Assembly: GCA_900155495.1 (NCBI GenBank)
Contig: FTLJ01000723.1
Coordinates: forward strand, 1-45,763
Reading direction: 5' to 3'
Length of the DNA stretch: 45,763 nucleotides
Source: Porogramme epimiltina
Taxonomy: Eukaryota > Basidiomycota > Agaricomycetes > Polyporales > Polyporaceae
Positions 22,098 through 33,645 of the stretch are shown piece by piece (position 1 is the first letter of the stretch; each line of letters starts with the position of its first letter). Both the position numbers and the translations under genes were made by a program. The notes below the pieces were generated by a model. It was not told the DNA's origin, searched no databases, and saw nothing but the letters and a program-made list of their open reading frames with translations.

Positions 22098-24109
22098 ATG
22101 CTGTTCCGCGCCGACAACGATCCCCATGTCATCGAGCTCAAGCGATTCTCGCGCTACTACGATGGCAACCCTGTTTTCCTTACCGTCCGTGCCTCCAGCA
22201 CTGGCTCCCTCTTCAATACATATAGTTCCGACGGTACGGCCTATACGCAAGTCATGGCTGAAGTGGCGGCTTTGATGCCTAGCATCCTCATCGAGGTGCA
22301 CGCTGGCCAGTTCCAATCAATCCTTCCGTATGTATACCTTCCTCGATATTGTTACCTGTCCACCAACATCGCGTCTCCTATTCCAGGTTGCCGTCAACCT
22401 CATCTGCCCCATCTCTCTTCCCCATCCAAACGTACCTCCCTGTCGAGAGAAGTCACGCTTGTTATCTGAACGCCGTTGGCCCAAAGGTAGCATATGTGGT
22501 ATGTCACTCTCTTGCTACTCCTAGGGCGCTGCTGAATACACGAATAGGTATCCGGGCCGAAGCGTCTTATCGCTTGGGGGCCCGACTTCACATCGGCGAC
22601 TGAGCTCTTGACGCAGGCGTATGTCGAGCTTACCGCGCTCTTGAAATCATCCCCTGCGCCTCCCCTCCCCGACCGCGACACTAGTACTCGCGACGAGGAC
22701 GCAACATTTCGTCATATGATGGCCGAGTACATTTGCGACTACGACTCGACCTCGCAGACTTCGTCGCTTCTCGGGGACGGCCTATCGTATCGCGTTCAGT
22801 ACGCTCGCATCATGGATGTGACGAGCCCTATGCATCATGATGGCATGAAGGCCCAAGGCATCGACAACGCGCCACTGCTCACCGACGAGGTAGGCAGTAT
22901 GCCTCTTCCATAAACGTTCTCTGAGACCTATCACTCGCGCAGCCTAAAGCCCATCAGCTCGTCTATCCTGAAGATTGGAGCTCTCCATCTACTTCTACCT
23001 CTTCTTCACTCTCCCCCGAATCGTTGTTCTCGCCCCCCAGCGTCCTCTCTTCCATGTCCAGCCCTTTCTCTGTCGCTAGAAGTTCGTCCCCCTCCCCGTC
23101 CGCACTATCCACGATATCTCCCACTCTCATCTCCACACCCGACCTCTGGGAGAGCAAGCCGCTTGAGGACATGATCTCTTCTATCCTAGACGAGATCCTT
23201 TCCCCCACTATGGAGCGCGATATGTCTCTACCGCCATCCCCGCCGCTTGGCCCGTCGCCCGTACCGTCGCCGTCCCCCGTCACACTGTCTCCCCTCCCTT
23301 TGCCCACCACGGAGTCCGCCGCCGCCACCCCCGATAGCCCACGCAAGCGCAAACGCGCCCCGCCGCCACATGCCCATGACGTGCGCAGTCGCCGCGCTAC
23401 CAGCGCCTCATCCCGCCCTCCTACCCCCGACCCCAGTGCACCACGCGCTATGCGTCAGGCACCCTCGAAAGCGCCCAAGACCTCCGCGCCTGCGCGCCCG
23501 CTTTGCCCGCTCCCTGGGCGTTTACCACAAGCCTCCTCCCGCCGTGCGGCGGCGAAAGTGGAAGACGTGGAGATGGGCAACGTCCCCGCGATCTCCACCC
23601 AGTGCACGCACGAAGAAGACCCCGAGTGCGACGAGAGCGAATGCGAGGAGGATACGTCTGGGGCGTACGAGGAGGAAGCCGACGCGGAGGACGAGGACGA
23701 GGACCACGACGGCGACTACCGGCCAGCCAAGCGCACGCGCGGTGCTGCGCAACCCAAGTTCTCATCCTCGACGCCGCCTTCGCACAAGCGCAAGCCCGCT
23801 AAGCCAAAGACGTGCGGTAGCTCCAGTCAACGGCCGAAAAAGGGTAGGGGCGGCGGCGAATCCGCCGAGGAGCGGAGGTGCTCTCTGTGCAGCTACACGT
23901 TCACTCGTCGGAGTGACCTGCAACGGCACATGGCCTTGCATGAAGAGGAAAGGGTCCGCAACTTCTGCGAGTTCTGCGGAAAGGGTCTCTCGCGCCCGGA
24001 CGCACTCCGTCGCCATCTGAACACCAACATCACCTGCAAGGAGAAAAAGAATGCACGCGAGGGCAAAGGCGAGGTCGAGATTGTGTTAGGACGTCGTCGA
24101 CGTGCATGA
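22098..24109 (+). CDS. Zinc-finger protein, probable transcription factor
   Basis: Four exons, join(22098..22327,22387..22498,22548..22889,22943..24109), give 616 residues. The C-terminus has a classical C2H2 finger (Cys541, Cys544, His557, His561; CSLCSYTFTRRSDLQRH) followed by a second finger (Cys570, Cys573, His586 and a final Cys593, CEFCGKGLSRPDALRRH), so the second is of C2HC type. Between about residues 256 and 510 lies a disordered Ser/Pro-rich part with an acidic run (EEEADAEDEDEDHDGDY) and basic patches (SPRKRKR, PAKRTRG, HKRKPAKPK) fit for nuclear import. The first 230 residues have an ordered look (for example GNPVFLTVRASSTG, YICDYDS) but match no domain I know. Binding DNA as a regulator is inferred from the fingers; targets are unknown. 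Confidence 0.86.
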
Positions 24110-26412
24110 AGCGGTATCTGTGCTAGTGTGTTCGTGGTTTAGGTGCCCATCACCCGCGGGTCGTCCTGTGGGCACAGGCATCTCACCTAGGACCGTCTCG
24201 GTTTCTTCCTCTTTCGGTCTTCTATCTTTGTATCGCTCTGTAACCTCTCTCTGTATCTGGCCAACACCCCTCTCCGTTATACCGTGCTGACGATACCCGG
24301 TCTCCCTATACCCGGTTCTCCTAGCGTTGCGTTCCCTGCGCTGACACTGCAGCAGTCGTCCCTCTTCCCACTGCTGCATTTTCATCCTTCCGTCGCACCC
24401 ATCGGTACGCCGTGCCATCGTCTCCGGTCTGTTTCCTATACAAAACTTGTACCTCTCTCGCATTGTACTTGTATCTCGCATTGATTCTAGCCGCTTGCCT
24501 CGTGCTCTTCTTTGCCCTTCCTCGCCCGATCATATCCGATCCCGCTGGAAGCTCTGGGTATTCTCCCGACCGTCCCGGACACGCCCACAATTCCATGGCC
24601 ACCCCCGCTTCTTGTTCTTCTCTTTGCTCACCGCTCACGCTTTCGGGAATGCGGAGGCTCCCAGCCCCGCCGTCGACGGCGATGACGACGATTTCTCCCA
24701 CGCCCATCCGGCCCCCCTAAAAGCGCCGGCGTCCGCAGCTCATGTGTCGACCTTCGGAGGGTGGACATGGAGGTGCGTATCCACTGTGGCATATCTGGTG
24801 CGCGCTACCGGGCACAGAGCCTAACACCCCGTGCCTCGTGCACGCGCTGCACCCAATTTGGCGCGGGCGATGACGGCATGGTCGGGATTTTCCACAGCCA
24901 CGACCGCGCGCGCGTCCCATGCGCACTTGCACTGGCTCTGGACGCGGCGGACACGCGCACTCCGGCGGGCGGCGCGTTGGTCAAACGAGGCGGGGCACAG
25001 TCCTCGGGCGCCGACGCGCGGTGAAGATGGGCCCGATATGTCTGCCCCTAGGACGAGGAGCGGAAAGTTTGCGCGCGGGGCGCGCGGCGGCTGCCGCCAT
25101 GGGACGTCCGCCTTGTGCCCTCCGGGACGGTGTCCGCGAGGGTCTGCGCGCGTTGGTCGCAGTCGCAGCAACGTCACACCAGGCACGCGCATCGAGATGA
25201 GTCGCGATGATGCGCGCGCGGGCGCGCGGGGATGCCCGCTGCCCAAGCTCGGGCTTGCGGCGTGTGCGTGGGGAGGGGACAAAAGGTGCGAAGACGGACG
25301 CCTGGGGGCGCGGCGGCGAGGAGCGGAGTGCGAAGAGGCAAGGCTCGCTACTAGCATTGATCACTACCGACTTGCCTATCCGAGTACAATTACAATACCG
25401 CCACAGTCTGGGCGGTGGTTGCGATTCGAGAAGTCGGTGGAAGCGCAGCGTGTGGGCTTTCCTGTTGTCATTGTGAGTCGAAAAAAATACAGAAAACGGA
25501 ACCGGAAGCGAACGAAGCAACGGATCGCGCATTTACGGCGAACGTAAACGAGGGCGGACATGTTTTCGCCCTCAAATGTTGTGCGGGCATGCCATTCTCG
25601 GGGAGGTTATTGATCCACGCGTTGGCACATGTGCCTCAAGGCTCCTTGGGCCCTTTCGATATCGACTCGTCGGCGGTGTGGTGTTCATGATCCTTCCGAA
25701 CCGTGTACCGGTGTACAGGACACCCGCGGACGCCGGGGCGACGTAGGCACGGAAATTGGGGTGCATGTCTTTGTCTGGTATGGCTTCTACGATCGGTGAT
25801 GTTCATTGCAAGGGGCGGGAGGTGCAAAAAAGCTGAGGACCCTGCACGTCGACCGGACCGTGTTCCAAGGGAATGGGCCCTAATTCAAGGGTAGGAGACG
25901 TCGGGAACATTGCGACCCTGACTCGGCGGTTTTTGAGAAGGTAGGATGGATCTGAAGACCTTGCGGTCGCTGAGCGCTCAGGTGAAAAGGTCGGCGAACT
26001 GAGCTAATGCAAGTCGATTGAGGAAAGACAGAACCAACGGGCGACCTGCGCATGCTGTTGTTGGTTCATCCATGACCAATTTTCTTGCCCCGTGTGAGTG
26101 GAAATGATCATATCGCCGAAGAAGCAAGGAGGAATGTCAGAGACGAGGCGGCCAGGACCGAGCTGACCACGGCGAGCGGCTAACGTCCTTAGGAGGAGGT
26201 GAACCCATATATGGCAAGAGGCCTCTTGCCATACTGGGCCGGCACTTTACCACGGTGGGCGTCTGACGGGCGTCTCAAGGGCGCCAGCGATTTTGAGGGA
26301 GGGACGGGGCGAGAGACGCACTTCCCCACTTTCGCCCCTCTGTGCCAGCCCGCCCGGCGCTTCCTCTGCCACCCCTGCGCTAGACTTGTCTCTGCTCGCC
26401 ACCGTCTCCCCC
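24110..26412. other. Intergenic region, GC-rich with open frames on both strands
   Basis: The first 600 nt are pyrimidine-rich and probably include the 3' end of the zinc-finger transcript. Between about 24820 and 25550 the DNA is very GC- and CpG-rich and open on both strands (238 codons plus, 178 and 183 codons minus), a pattern expected by chance. The translations resemble nothing I know. The promoter of the RBM18-like gene must lie in the last part. Confidence 0.45.
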
Positions 26413-27746
26413 ATGGCTTCGACGTCTCCCGACCGCTCGCCGCCAACGCCGGACTCGGTCCAACCACCACCGGACACCGCCCCCGCGCCCGACTCCCTCA
26501 GCGAGCATCTATCATTCCCCGCGCCGTCAGTACCTGCGCCGCCTACGCCGTCATCCTCGACATCCGCACAACCCCGCACCATCCTCAAGGACCGACTCTA
26601 CGTCGGCAACCTCCACTCCAGTGTCGACGAGTACGGATCGCTCCATTCCCCGCTCTATTCGCACCGCTAGTGCGTTCATGCTCATCGCCGGTCCAGATAC
26701 ACTCTGCTCCAAGTCTTCTCAAAGTATGGAAAGATCGCGAAGCTTGATTTCCTTTTCCACAAATCGGGCCCGCTCAAGGGAAAGCCTCGAGGATACGCCT
26801 TCGTGGAGTATTCGAGCAAAGACGTATGTCCTTCCTCTTCTCCGTCCAGACGCACGCTTACCCCGGGTTCGATCACGCACGGCCTCGCACCCGCGCATCA
26901 CGGCATGGCACTCCTACCGTCCGTGTACAGTCCAACCCGGGGGGCCTCTTCGGTTAGACATACTCTAACTCACGCATGACCTACGGCCGTCTCCTAGGAC
27001 GCGGACAAAGCCCTCGCGCGTGCCAACGACAAACTCCTTCGCGGACGCAAGCTCGTCGTCACCTACGCGAACCAGGCCCCACTCGACCTCGCGTCTGGGG
27101 TGGGCGCGAAGAGTCGCCGCATGATGAGTGAGGCCGGCAAACCTACCACGCTCAGCCTTCTCAAGAGTGCGGGTGGCGGACGTTCATCTGACGCGTAAGT
27201 CCCCCACCGTCCCTTCGCCTCCATTCTGCGCCCATCCGCCCTCCAGGGGGCATCGAATCTCGCGCTGACCCGCGCTGCGCCTTGTTGCGTAACAGGACCG
27301 ACACAAAGATCGCGCGCATGGAGGCGAAGCTCCGGCAGCTCGAGCACACCGGCGCGTCCACGTCGACCGCCGGGCCCTCGTCGTCCACGGGGTCGCCGGC
27401 GATCTCGACGCTGGGGCCCGGCCATCCGTCCCTTCCGCCGAAGCCGGTGGCGGCGACCGCGGCGCTCACTCTGCCGTCACAGAGCGCCCCGCACGCACCC
27501 ACAAACGCACACGCGACTGGCTCCTCGTCGGCGAGCGGTGCGGCCGGCCCCAGAAATAGAGCCCGAGCACCGCCCCTCCCCGCGCTGCCCATCGCGCCGC
27601 CGACTCTCCCCAGCATGGCTGAGAAGCTAATGTTGTCGGCGTCGGCGCCCGCCAGGCCATCTGTCACTCGCGCTGCGGCTTCGAAGAAGTCCGCATTGAG
27701 TGGAGTACGCATCGTGAAGACGAAGAACGCAGGCTCTGCTGGGTGA
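26413..27746 (+). CDS. RBM18-like RNA-binding protein, single RRM
   Basis: Four exons, join(26413..26630,26697..26823,26998..27194,27296..27746), give 330 residues. One RRM spans about residues 59-140: RNP2 is LYVGNL (62-67) and RNP1 is KPRGYAFVEY (102-111). The signature DFLFHKSGPLKGKPRGY is characteristic of RBM18 proteins of animals and fungi, so the family call is strong, although their exact role is poorly known. The N-terminal 58 residues are Ser/Pro-rich. After the RRM there is a short charged helix (KIARMEAKLRQLEH, possible coiled coil) and a disordered Ala/Pro/Ser tail. I chose the ATG at 26413; the frame is open upstream to 26293 but that part lies in GC-rich leader DNA. The second intron (174 nt) is longer than usual for this window. 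Confidence 0.88.
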
Positions 27747-27936
27747 CACCCTCAACCTACAATGTCAGTCAGGGTAGATGTATGCTTGTATGATATGTTT
27801 CTGAGGCGTGTAATAGGGGAGACTTCGATCAACGTCGAAGTTCTTCAGCAATGAGGGAGAGTTGGAGAACGCCCAAGTCCAGACCCAGGTTCGTGCCATC
27901 AGATTGATAGATGCATGGTGCGGACCTTTTACACAG

Positions 27937-28014
27937 TCCCTGGTAGTATATCGGTTAGTACACGCGCCTGTCATCTGACCGCGCGAAAGCGGGGTTCGAC
28001 TCCCCGCCAGGGAG
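27937..28014 (+). tRNA. tRNA-Asp (anticodon GTC) with a 6-nt intron
   Basis: The acceptor stem TCCCTGG pairs with CCAGGGA, the T arm is CGGGG-TTCGACT-CCCCG, and the anticodon stem is CGCGC (27963-27967) with GCGCG (27981-27985). The 13 nt between the stem halves are six more than a normal 7-nt loop. Placing an intron TCTGAC (27974-27979) after position 37 gives the mature loop CTGTCAC, the normal loop of fungal tRNA-Asp, with anticodon GTC at 27970-27972. The discriminator base is G. The gene starts 190 nt after the RBM18-like stop codon. Confidence 0.93.
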
Positions 28015-28017
28015 CAG

Positions 28018-28025
28018 TTTTTTTT
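28018..28025 (+). terminator. RNA polymerase III terminator of tRNA-Asp
   Basis: A run of eight T begins 4 nt after the tRNA end, a standard stop signal for RNA polymerase III. Confidence 0.85.
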
Positions 28026-28264
28026 CTGTTCTTTTTCCCTCCATGTCTCCCTCGCACTCTTCCCAGAGGTTACGATCATGTATCGTTACAGCATGTGGCA
28101 TTTAATTTGACAGATATTGGGATATATACATAAGCTTGCCCGCCCTGCAGTTACTACAGAACAATCCAGGCCCGATGGTCGTGAAAGGTTTCGGATAGAA
28201 GTAAGCCCGCGTGCGTTTCGTAAAGAGTAACTGGAAGTGGCCGCTACCGCGGCTTCGGGGGTGT

Positions 28265-31031
28265 CTAGCACGCGCCGTTGTCGGTCCAAACGCCGGCTGC
28301 CGTGCGTTGTGTGAGCGCGGCGAAAGAGGGGAGGAGATGCAGCGGGACGCTCACCTGCGCCGCCGGGAATGTCGCCGTTGGTCCACCACTTGGCGGTCCA
28401 AAGGTCTCCATCTACGCGAAGGGGGACACGCTGTGTCAGCTTCTGGCAACTCGAGTCGGGTCTAGATGACGTACTGTAGCTCGCCTGCTGTCCGCCGACG
28501 TAGGTCGCCTGGATGAGACGGGGATAGCGAGCCGCGCGTTTAGCGGCGAGTACGAACCCATCAGCAGTGCCGGGTGCTCACCGTCGCGCTCCACGCGGAG
28601 ACCGTGGAGCAGGCGCCGCTGCCGCTTGTCGGAGTGGCGGTCGTGCTCGTGGTGGAAGACGGACCTGAACAAAGGCAAGTCGAAGCAGGCGGGTTAGTAG
28701 ACGTGGAGGAGGTCGAGCTGGCAGAGGTCGAACTTGAGCCTGCAGACGTAGAGCTCCCGCCGGACGTCGTGCTAGAGACGGAGGAGGAGGATTTAGTAGT
28801 CGTTCTCGAAGACGTGGAGGTGGTGGTGGTCTTAGTGGAGGTCGAGGTCGACCTGGTAGAGGTGGAGCTCGACCTCGTGGAGGTTGAGCTCGACCCCGTA
28901 GAGGTTGAACTCGACCTCGTGGATGTGGTGGACGATCGAGTGGAGGTTGAACTCGACCTGGTAGAGGTGGGCGTCGAGCCCGATCCCTGGCCCATGTTGC
29001 TGCGGATGTTGTCCCACTTGCTGCTCGGGTAGTTGATGTGGTTCTGGCGTGATGAGAGGGTAGTGAGCATGCGAGCGACAACGGTGGCAGACGGCACGAG
29101 CTTACCTGCGTCTGGTCGAGGCTGCCGTACAGGCTTGCGGTGGTGCCGACGAGGGAGTCTGAGCCTACCTTGTCCTGCGAGAGCTGTGACGCGTCGGTGG
29201 CTCCCTGTCAGTGATGCTTCCGCCGTATTTCGGCTGTAGGCGCTCACCTCCCAGAACATAGAGCCGGCGAGGCCGTTCGTCTGGACGTACTGTGCCTTGA
29301 TGGTCGCGATGTGCGGCGTGTCGTACGAGACGAGCTCCTTGGAGGACGAGTCGTACGAGTAGCTCGAGACGTCAGTGAGGTTCTCGACGACCGTGGCGCC
29401 CGACATCGGGAGGAACTTGTACGAGTACACGCCCGCCTCGATCGTTCCGGGGCCGATCTGTGAGGGAAAGAGGGGGATAATGCGCATCAGCGGGCATGTC
29501 GCACATATAAGTTTATCTGGTTACGAACCCCGTTGTAGGGCGCGCCAATACCAGTAGTGGCCTCGAACGCGCGGCCGTAGAGGGGAATGCCCATGTTGAT
29601 CTTGCTGGCCGTCGCACCGTTGGCGAGGTAGAACTTGATAGCCTTGTCAGTGGAGACGTTGGTGCGGGCACCGCCGTAGAGGTTGGCTTGGTTGTCGGCC
29701 TGGGTCGCAAAATGGGGTTAGCTGTGGGGGTAAGGTGGTGATATGAGTGGAATGTACCCAGGTCAACCAAGAACCAGCGTAGTCGTAAGCCTATAACAAG
29801 CGCTAGGTAAGAGATGGGTTCTAAGGGAGGAAAAGGGGGCACCGACCATGAGGTTCCAGAAGGTAAGTGCAGCATCCATCGCTGGGACCTTAAGCCACGA
29901 GTAGTTGTCTGATCCAGCAGGAACCGCAGCCTAGTAGATGTCGAAGAAGGAAGTCAGTGACCCTTCGCCATCAGCCGAACACTCGATAATACGCACAGTA
30001 AGTTCATAAGGAGTGCTATCGCCCTTCTGAGCCTGCAGGTTGTTGAAGGCGGTGCGCAACTCGCCGAGGAGGGACGCGAAGCCGGAAGAGAGCGCGTCCG
30101 AGTTGGGGTACTCGAAGTCGAGGTCGATCCCGTCGAAGCCGTAGTTCTCAATCAGGCCAACCGCGTCCGTGACGAACGTCGCGCGCTTGGTGGAGTCGGT
30201 GACGAAGTTGAAGTGGCCGCTCTGCGAGTAGGTCCAGCCGCCGATCGAGAGGAGGACCTTGATGTTCCTGTGGTGCGCAAGTGGTCAGAGTCGCGCACAG
30301 GACGCGCAGATATGGCTGGATTGTGGGTAGACGCACCGGTGACTGAGCTTGAGGAGGTAGAGCTGCACGGGGAAGAGAAGGTTCGTTGGTGCTTCTGTTC
30401 TCGCTTATCGCGACACATGCTTACCTGCTTCAAGCATCCGTAAAGGTTGTTTCCAGGCTCGTCCCAGGAGTCGCCGGGGAAGTGTTTCTACGGCAAAGAT
30501 GTTAGGAAGTCCACATAAATGCATCACGTGAACGGCGCACCTGCTCATCCGCATAGGAATCCGTAAGGCTAATGTGGCCGGTATCGGGAGAGATGTCGGC
30601 GAAGGAGTACAAGATGTGCGTCAGAGGGTCGGGAACGATATCCGTCGGCTCTACAGCGTCGAAGAACAGAACAGATCAGCTCCCGCGGGACCATGCACCA
30701 TGCGCACACGAATCTTATCACGCACGGAAGTTCGCGCCGTAGATACCCCTGCGGGAGAGATAGACGCATCGCAGGTTAGCCCAGAAGAGCTCGAAAACAA
30801 TGGAGCATCACGGGACCGGCCGACTGACCAGTTCGTAAAGTACGCGACCTGGGCCTTCGTGCTCGTCGCGCGCTTGTGGACGATCTTCGTCTCTGGCTTC
30901 GTCTCGATCTTGGAGTCGTGCGGCGAGTCCCTGTACGCTGAGGGACGGTGCATGACCTGCGTCGCGTCGACGACGACGACCGCCGCAGCCAACGCGGCGG
31001 CGACGAGGAAGAGCGTGCGCTTGAGGCTCAT
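28265..31031 (-). CDS. Secreted GH18 chitinase with Ser/Thr linker and CBM5/12 module
   Basis: Fifteen exons, complement(join(28265..28296,28355..28411,28475..28508,28582..29043,29106..29183,29248..29457,29529..29699,29758..29790,29847..29930,29997..30267,30337..30362,30425..30487,30541..30650,30726..30748,30829..31031)), give 618 residues in unbroken phase. A signal peptide covers about residues 1-23 and is followed by a short propeptide-like stretch ending in Lys-Arg. The GH18 barrel runs from about 62 to 424 and holds IKVLLSIGGWTYS and the catalytic DGIDLDFE (Asp187, Asp190, Asp192, Glu194), so it should cleave beta-1,4-GlcNAc bonds with retention. Next come a repetitive Ser/Thr linker (about 445-565) and a C-terminal chitin-binding module (568-618, LWTAKWWTNGDIP) of CBM5/12 type with flanking Cys. 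A role in wall remodelling, autolysis or attack on other fungi is likely. An in-frame ATG six codons upstream (31049) is an alternative start. Confidence 0.92.
28800..28980 (-). repeat. Degenerate minisatellite coding the Ser/Thr linker
   Basis: Within exon 12 of the chitinase, units encoding STSTRSS and close variants recur about ten times. The repeat explains the long open frame on the opposite strand here, which is not a gene. Length variation between strains is likely. Confidence 0.75.
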
Positions 31032-33645
31032 AGTTGACCACAGCGCCATGATGATCGTAAAGGAGACTGCGTCCGAGTCGAAGGTCTGTGTGCAAGTATG
31101 GGTGGTGTGTAAGGGTCCGGAGGGGGAGGGGGAGCGAGCCGCAGGGGTCGAGCGATCTACAAGCCCAAGGCACGCGCCGTTTTCTACTCCTCGGGCGCGC
31201 ACTCGCACGGCGTCTTGTCGCGCTGCGTTCTACGAGGAAGGGTGGGTGGAAGGCAGGGGCGCTTCGCAGATCGCATCGACCGAGGGTGCCCGAACAGGCC
31301 ATCGCTACGCCAGGAGCGCATGCCCAGCACACCGCGGCGCCCACCCGCAACGAGAAGGCGAGCCCGGGCGCGCCGTCCACGCGGTCGCGGCGGATCCCCC
31401 GGGGGTTGGTGCGCTTCTTTGGAACCCGCGGGGGAGGGGGCGAGGGGGGTGACGCGCCGCACGCGCGGACGCGTAGATGGCGCGGATGCGCGGATGCCGG
31501 GCTGCAGCGCGACCGCGTCACTTCGCTGTCGGCGAACGGAAGCTTGAGCGTGTTTGGCCTATCGGGGAAATGCAGCGCGAAGCGACCCCCGGAATGCACG
31601 GTGGCACCCGCTTCCTTGTCTCCCTGCGCACCCGCGCGTGGGTGCGCCGGGATGCGAGTGTCGACGGGCAGCAGAGCCACGCTTCCCGCGGGTGGGGGGC
31701 ACGTACGGGGCTCCACACGCTGTGCGGTGCACAACTGGGCCTCGGGTTGGCGTGGCTACTGCTGCATACCACGGCGCAACCGGTGGCGGGGATAGTGGCG
31801 GCGGAAGACACGGAGTCGCGGACAAGGGCTCGCTCGCATCCAGCGCACATTACTTTGCCCGTTCCGTATCTCGGCTCGGGCAATGGCTGTCCTGCGTTGC
31901 GCGCGCCCCGGCCGCGTGCGTGTGCATTCTCTCCCCCCTGCGAACGGGTGCAGTGGACCTCGTCAGCGCACGAGAAAGCAACAAGAAGGGGATGTAGGCT
32001 CGCCGGCGTGATCAACTGATGCTGGGCACCATATGGAGCCGCCGCCTTCTTTGACCATCACCCTTGCCGCCACGGGCTTGGAGGGCGAGCGTCGGGCGCC
32101 CCGCGCCCCCTTGCGCAAATGAAGCGGCGGGCCCGGGAATGGATTGCCCATGACGCAAACGTCCCGGGGCCGTCGTGTGCGGGGTGCGCGGCGCCGTGGG
32201 GGCTGTGCGGCTCGCGCTCTGAGCTCTGCGCCCCGAGCGGACGGCCCGCCAGGTATGCCGCGCTCCCCGCGACGGTCCACGGACGGACGGACGGACGGAC
32301 GAGCGGGTGACCGGTCGCTCGCTGTGCCCAAATTTTTGAATTTGATCTGTGTGCAAAGAGGCCATACGCCGAGCACGCACCTCGCCGCTGTGGCTGCACC
32401 GCTGGACGGCCGCAGGTGCACTTGCAGAGAAGTCACCGGACTTATCACCCCGCTGACCATGGCCCATGACAGATAAGATGCGCTGGCGCATGCATCGAGG
32501 ACTGGAAAGAGGACGAGCCCACATGGGCTATCGCCGACATATGCCCCAGCGGCGCGAGTTAGAAGCTCTGGAGGGATCCGTGGACGCGGTCGATAAGTAA
32601 CTCATCAAGCGCCCCCGAGCTCGAGCTTCGTGTTGGGAGGCCCAGACGCCATCCTCGGAGCGGTCCGCCCGACCCGTTCACACGCCCAGCGTTCACGCGT
32701 CCCGCGCTCCGGGGAGGCTCAAAGGTATAAAGCCAGGGTGTTCATGCCAGTGTCCAACATTCAACGAATGTACCATTCATTCCGCGACGGCGGGACCAGT
32801 GGAGGGGCGCATACCTGGAGCTACCGAGGTATCTACACAAAGGGAGCTATAGGCATACGGTGGGGGCCTGCGATGATTAAGAGGTATTCGTCTTATGTAT
32901 ACGCGGAGCAGGTTGAAAAAAAAAAGCAAAGCGGACAGACACGGACGATGGGTGGTGGCGATGGTGGTGGGCGGCGGTGGTGATGGTGGTGGTGGCGAGG
33001 GGGGTGCGGCGTTCTGGCGAGCATGCGGCAGCGGTATCGGGATCGAGGCCGGGACCGGGGTGGGATGGGATGGGATTATATAGACGATTGCAGACGAGCG
33101 ATAGGGCAGTAAGCGGTGACATAGAGAAAATGCAGCAAACGGACAAAACGACAACAGTGTACGAGCGCGTGGTACTAAGACGTGAGGATCGAGGGTAGAG
33201 GGACGAGTGGATGGGGGGAGGGAGGAGGGGGGAAGCAAACGAACCAGGGGGGTGGAGGAGTGCCGAGGGGTAACGACGAGCGGGCGCTCGAGAGTCGTGG
33301 TGGGGTGATGGCGAGAAGAGGAAAGTATCGGGGGAATAAACTAGCTTTGGGTGAGAAGACAGGTTGTACCGTATAGTCCGTTTCTTCGTCATCCTTCGGG
33401 CACTTGTTGCCCATATGGCTTACGCCGTGGCGTTGTTCAGAACAGTGTGATCTCCTTGAGAGATGGCCAGTTGAAGTAGGTGCTTTCCGAGCACCGTAGC
33501 AGCAGGCTGAACGACACACCGTTGAGTCAGACGCCTGATTCCAGGGCCAGGACACAATTTCGAAGCGACAACTGTACGCACCTGATTCTTTTGCGCTTCC
33601 CACCAGATCCCAGTCCACGAATCCAGATGTCGTCTCCTCCCGACA
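31032..33645. other. Intergenic region with simple repeats
   Basis: This 2.6-kb region holds the chitinase promoter next to 31031 and the 3' end of the Spg1-type gene near 33646. Between 31100 and 32450 the DNA is GC-rich and open on both strands without recognisable products. Five copies of GGAC stand at 32281-32300. A run of GGT/GGC/GAT triplets lies at about 32945-33000, and the plus strand stays purine-rich to about 33360. No gene is supported. Confidence 0.45.
32281..32300. repeat. GGAC tetranucleotide microsatellite, 5 units
   Basis: Five perfect GGAC units are visible in GC-rich intergenic DNA. Confidence 0.85.

Noticed and set aside
24831..25547. 238-codon plus-strand frame and overlapping minus-strand frames
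   Set aside because: Open on both strands because of high GC content, with no recognisable protein features.
28574..29032. 152-codon plus-strand frame rich in Val and Glu
   Set aside because: It is the complement of the repeat that codes the chitinase Ser/Thr linker.
31088..31795. 235-codon plus frame in the chitinase upstream region
   Set aside because: GC-rich DNA open in both directions, Arg-rich translation and no domain.
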